Of a stretch of 64,000 nt of DNA, positions 63,995-64,000 are shown one piece after another. The DNA is from JACCXG01 sp963785755 (GTDB lineage Bacteria > Acidobacteriota > Vicinamibacteria > Vicinamibacterales > 2-12-FULL-66-21): contig CAWAXG010000037.1 in assembly GCA_963785755.1 (NCBI GenBank), forward strand, positions 124,001 through 188,000. The letters run 5' to 3'. Position 1 is the stretch's first letter. Each line of letters opens with the position of its first letter. A model generated the notes under the pieces. It had not been told where the DNA came from, made no database searches, and worked only from the letters and a program-made list of their open reading frames with translations. Both the position numbers and the translations under genes were made by a program.

Positions 63995-64000
63995 GACGTC

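Overview
The window is GC-rich DNA from a Gram-negative bacterium. It carries lipid A/Kdo/heptose genes, two frameshifted or truncated outer-membrane barrel genes, Ser/Thr kinases fused to TolB-type propellers, Tat-exported Gfo/Idh/MocA oxidoreductases, a ba3-type oxidase and several FG-GAP/propeller secreted proteins. This mix fits Acidobacteriota, most likely the Vicinamibacteria (Luteitalea/Vicinamibacter-like). That placement is inference from gene content, not from a marker tree.

Layout. 1-13.75 kb: the end of a tricorn-like S41 protease, the glycolytic operon gap-pgk-tpiA (minus), and, divergent from it, an LPS inner-core operon (waaA, lpxK, a lauroyl-acyltransferase, two heptosyltransferases, gmhB, hldA, hldC, an ICMT-like methyltransferase). 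Four different 7-8-mer repeat clusters sit between these genes. 13.8-16.1 kb: tRNA-Val and tRNA-Asp followed by an island scar (integrase C-terminus, DUF2911 remnant, two orphan genes, barrel remnant). 16.1-18.8 kb: a frameshifted receptor-like Ser/Thr kinase. 19-25.5 kb: a stress-type cluster (DUF6766, YciF-like DUF892, small membrane proteins, a solitary GroEL with an overlapping small gene) mixed with decayed fragments. 25.6-30.1 kb: a decayed TonB receptor, an FkbM methyltransferase, an RRM protein and a broken DUF433/DUF5615 toxin-antitoxin pair. 30.1-36.5 kb: glycan/membrane glycosyltransferase genes. 36.6-40.2 kb: two tandem secreted beta-propeller/FG-GAP proteins. 40.3-42.8 kb: a two-gene unit of a 54-residue acidic protein and an SMC/Rad50-like ATPase with zinc motifs. 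This is my best candidate for an undescribed system. 42.8-48.5 kb: signalling (kinase-TPR, PAS histidine kinase, NtrC-type regulator). 48.5-54.2 kb: PPOX protein, cupin dioxygenase, SDR, ba3 oxidase operon, dihaem cytochrome c. 54.5-58 kb: two Tat-exported oxidoreductases and ApbE. 58-64 kb: a cytochrome c/outer-membrane-barrel fusion, a secreted protein, Zn-alcohol dehydrogenase, tandem UspA and an NhaA-like antiporter.

At least ten recognisable genes carry one or more single-base frameshifts, several of them at C or G runs. Many may be sequence or assembly errors rather than true pseudogenes, so each is described with the position where the frame changes.
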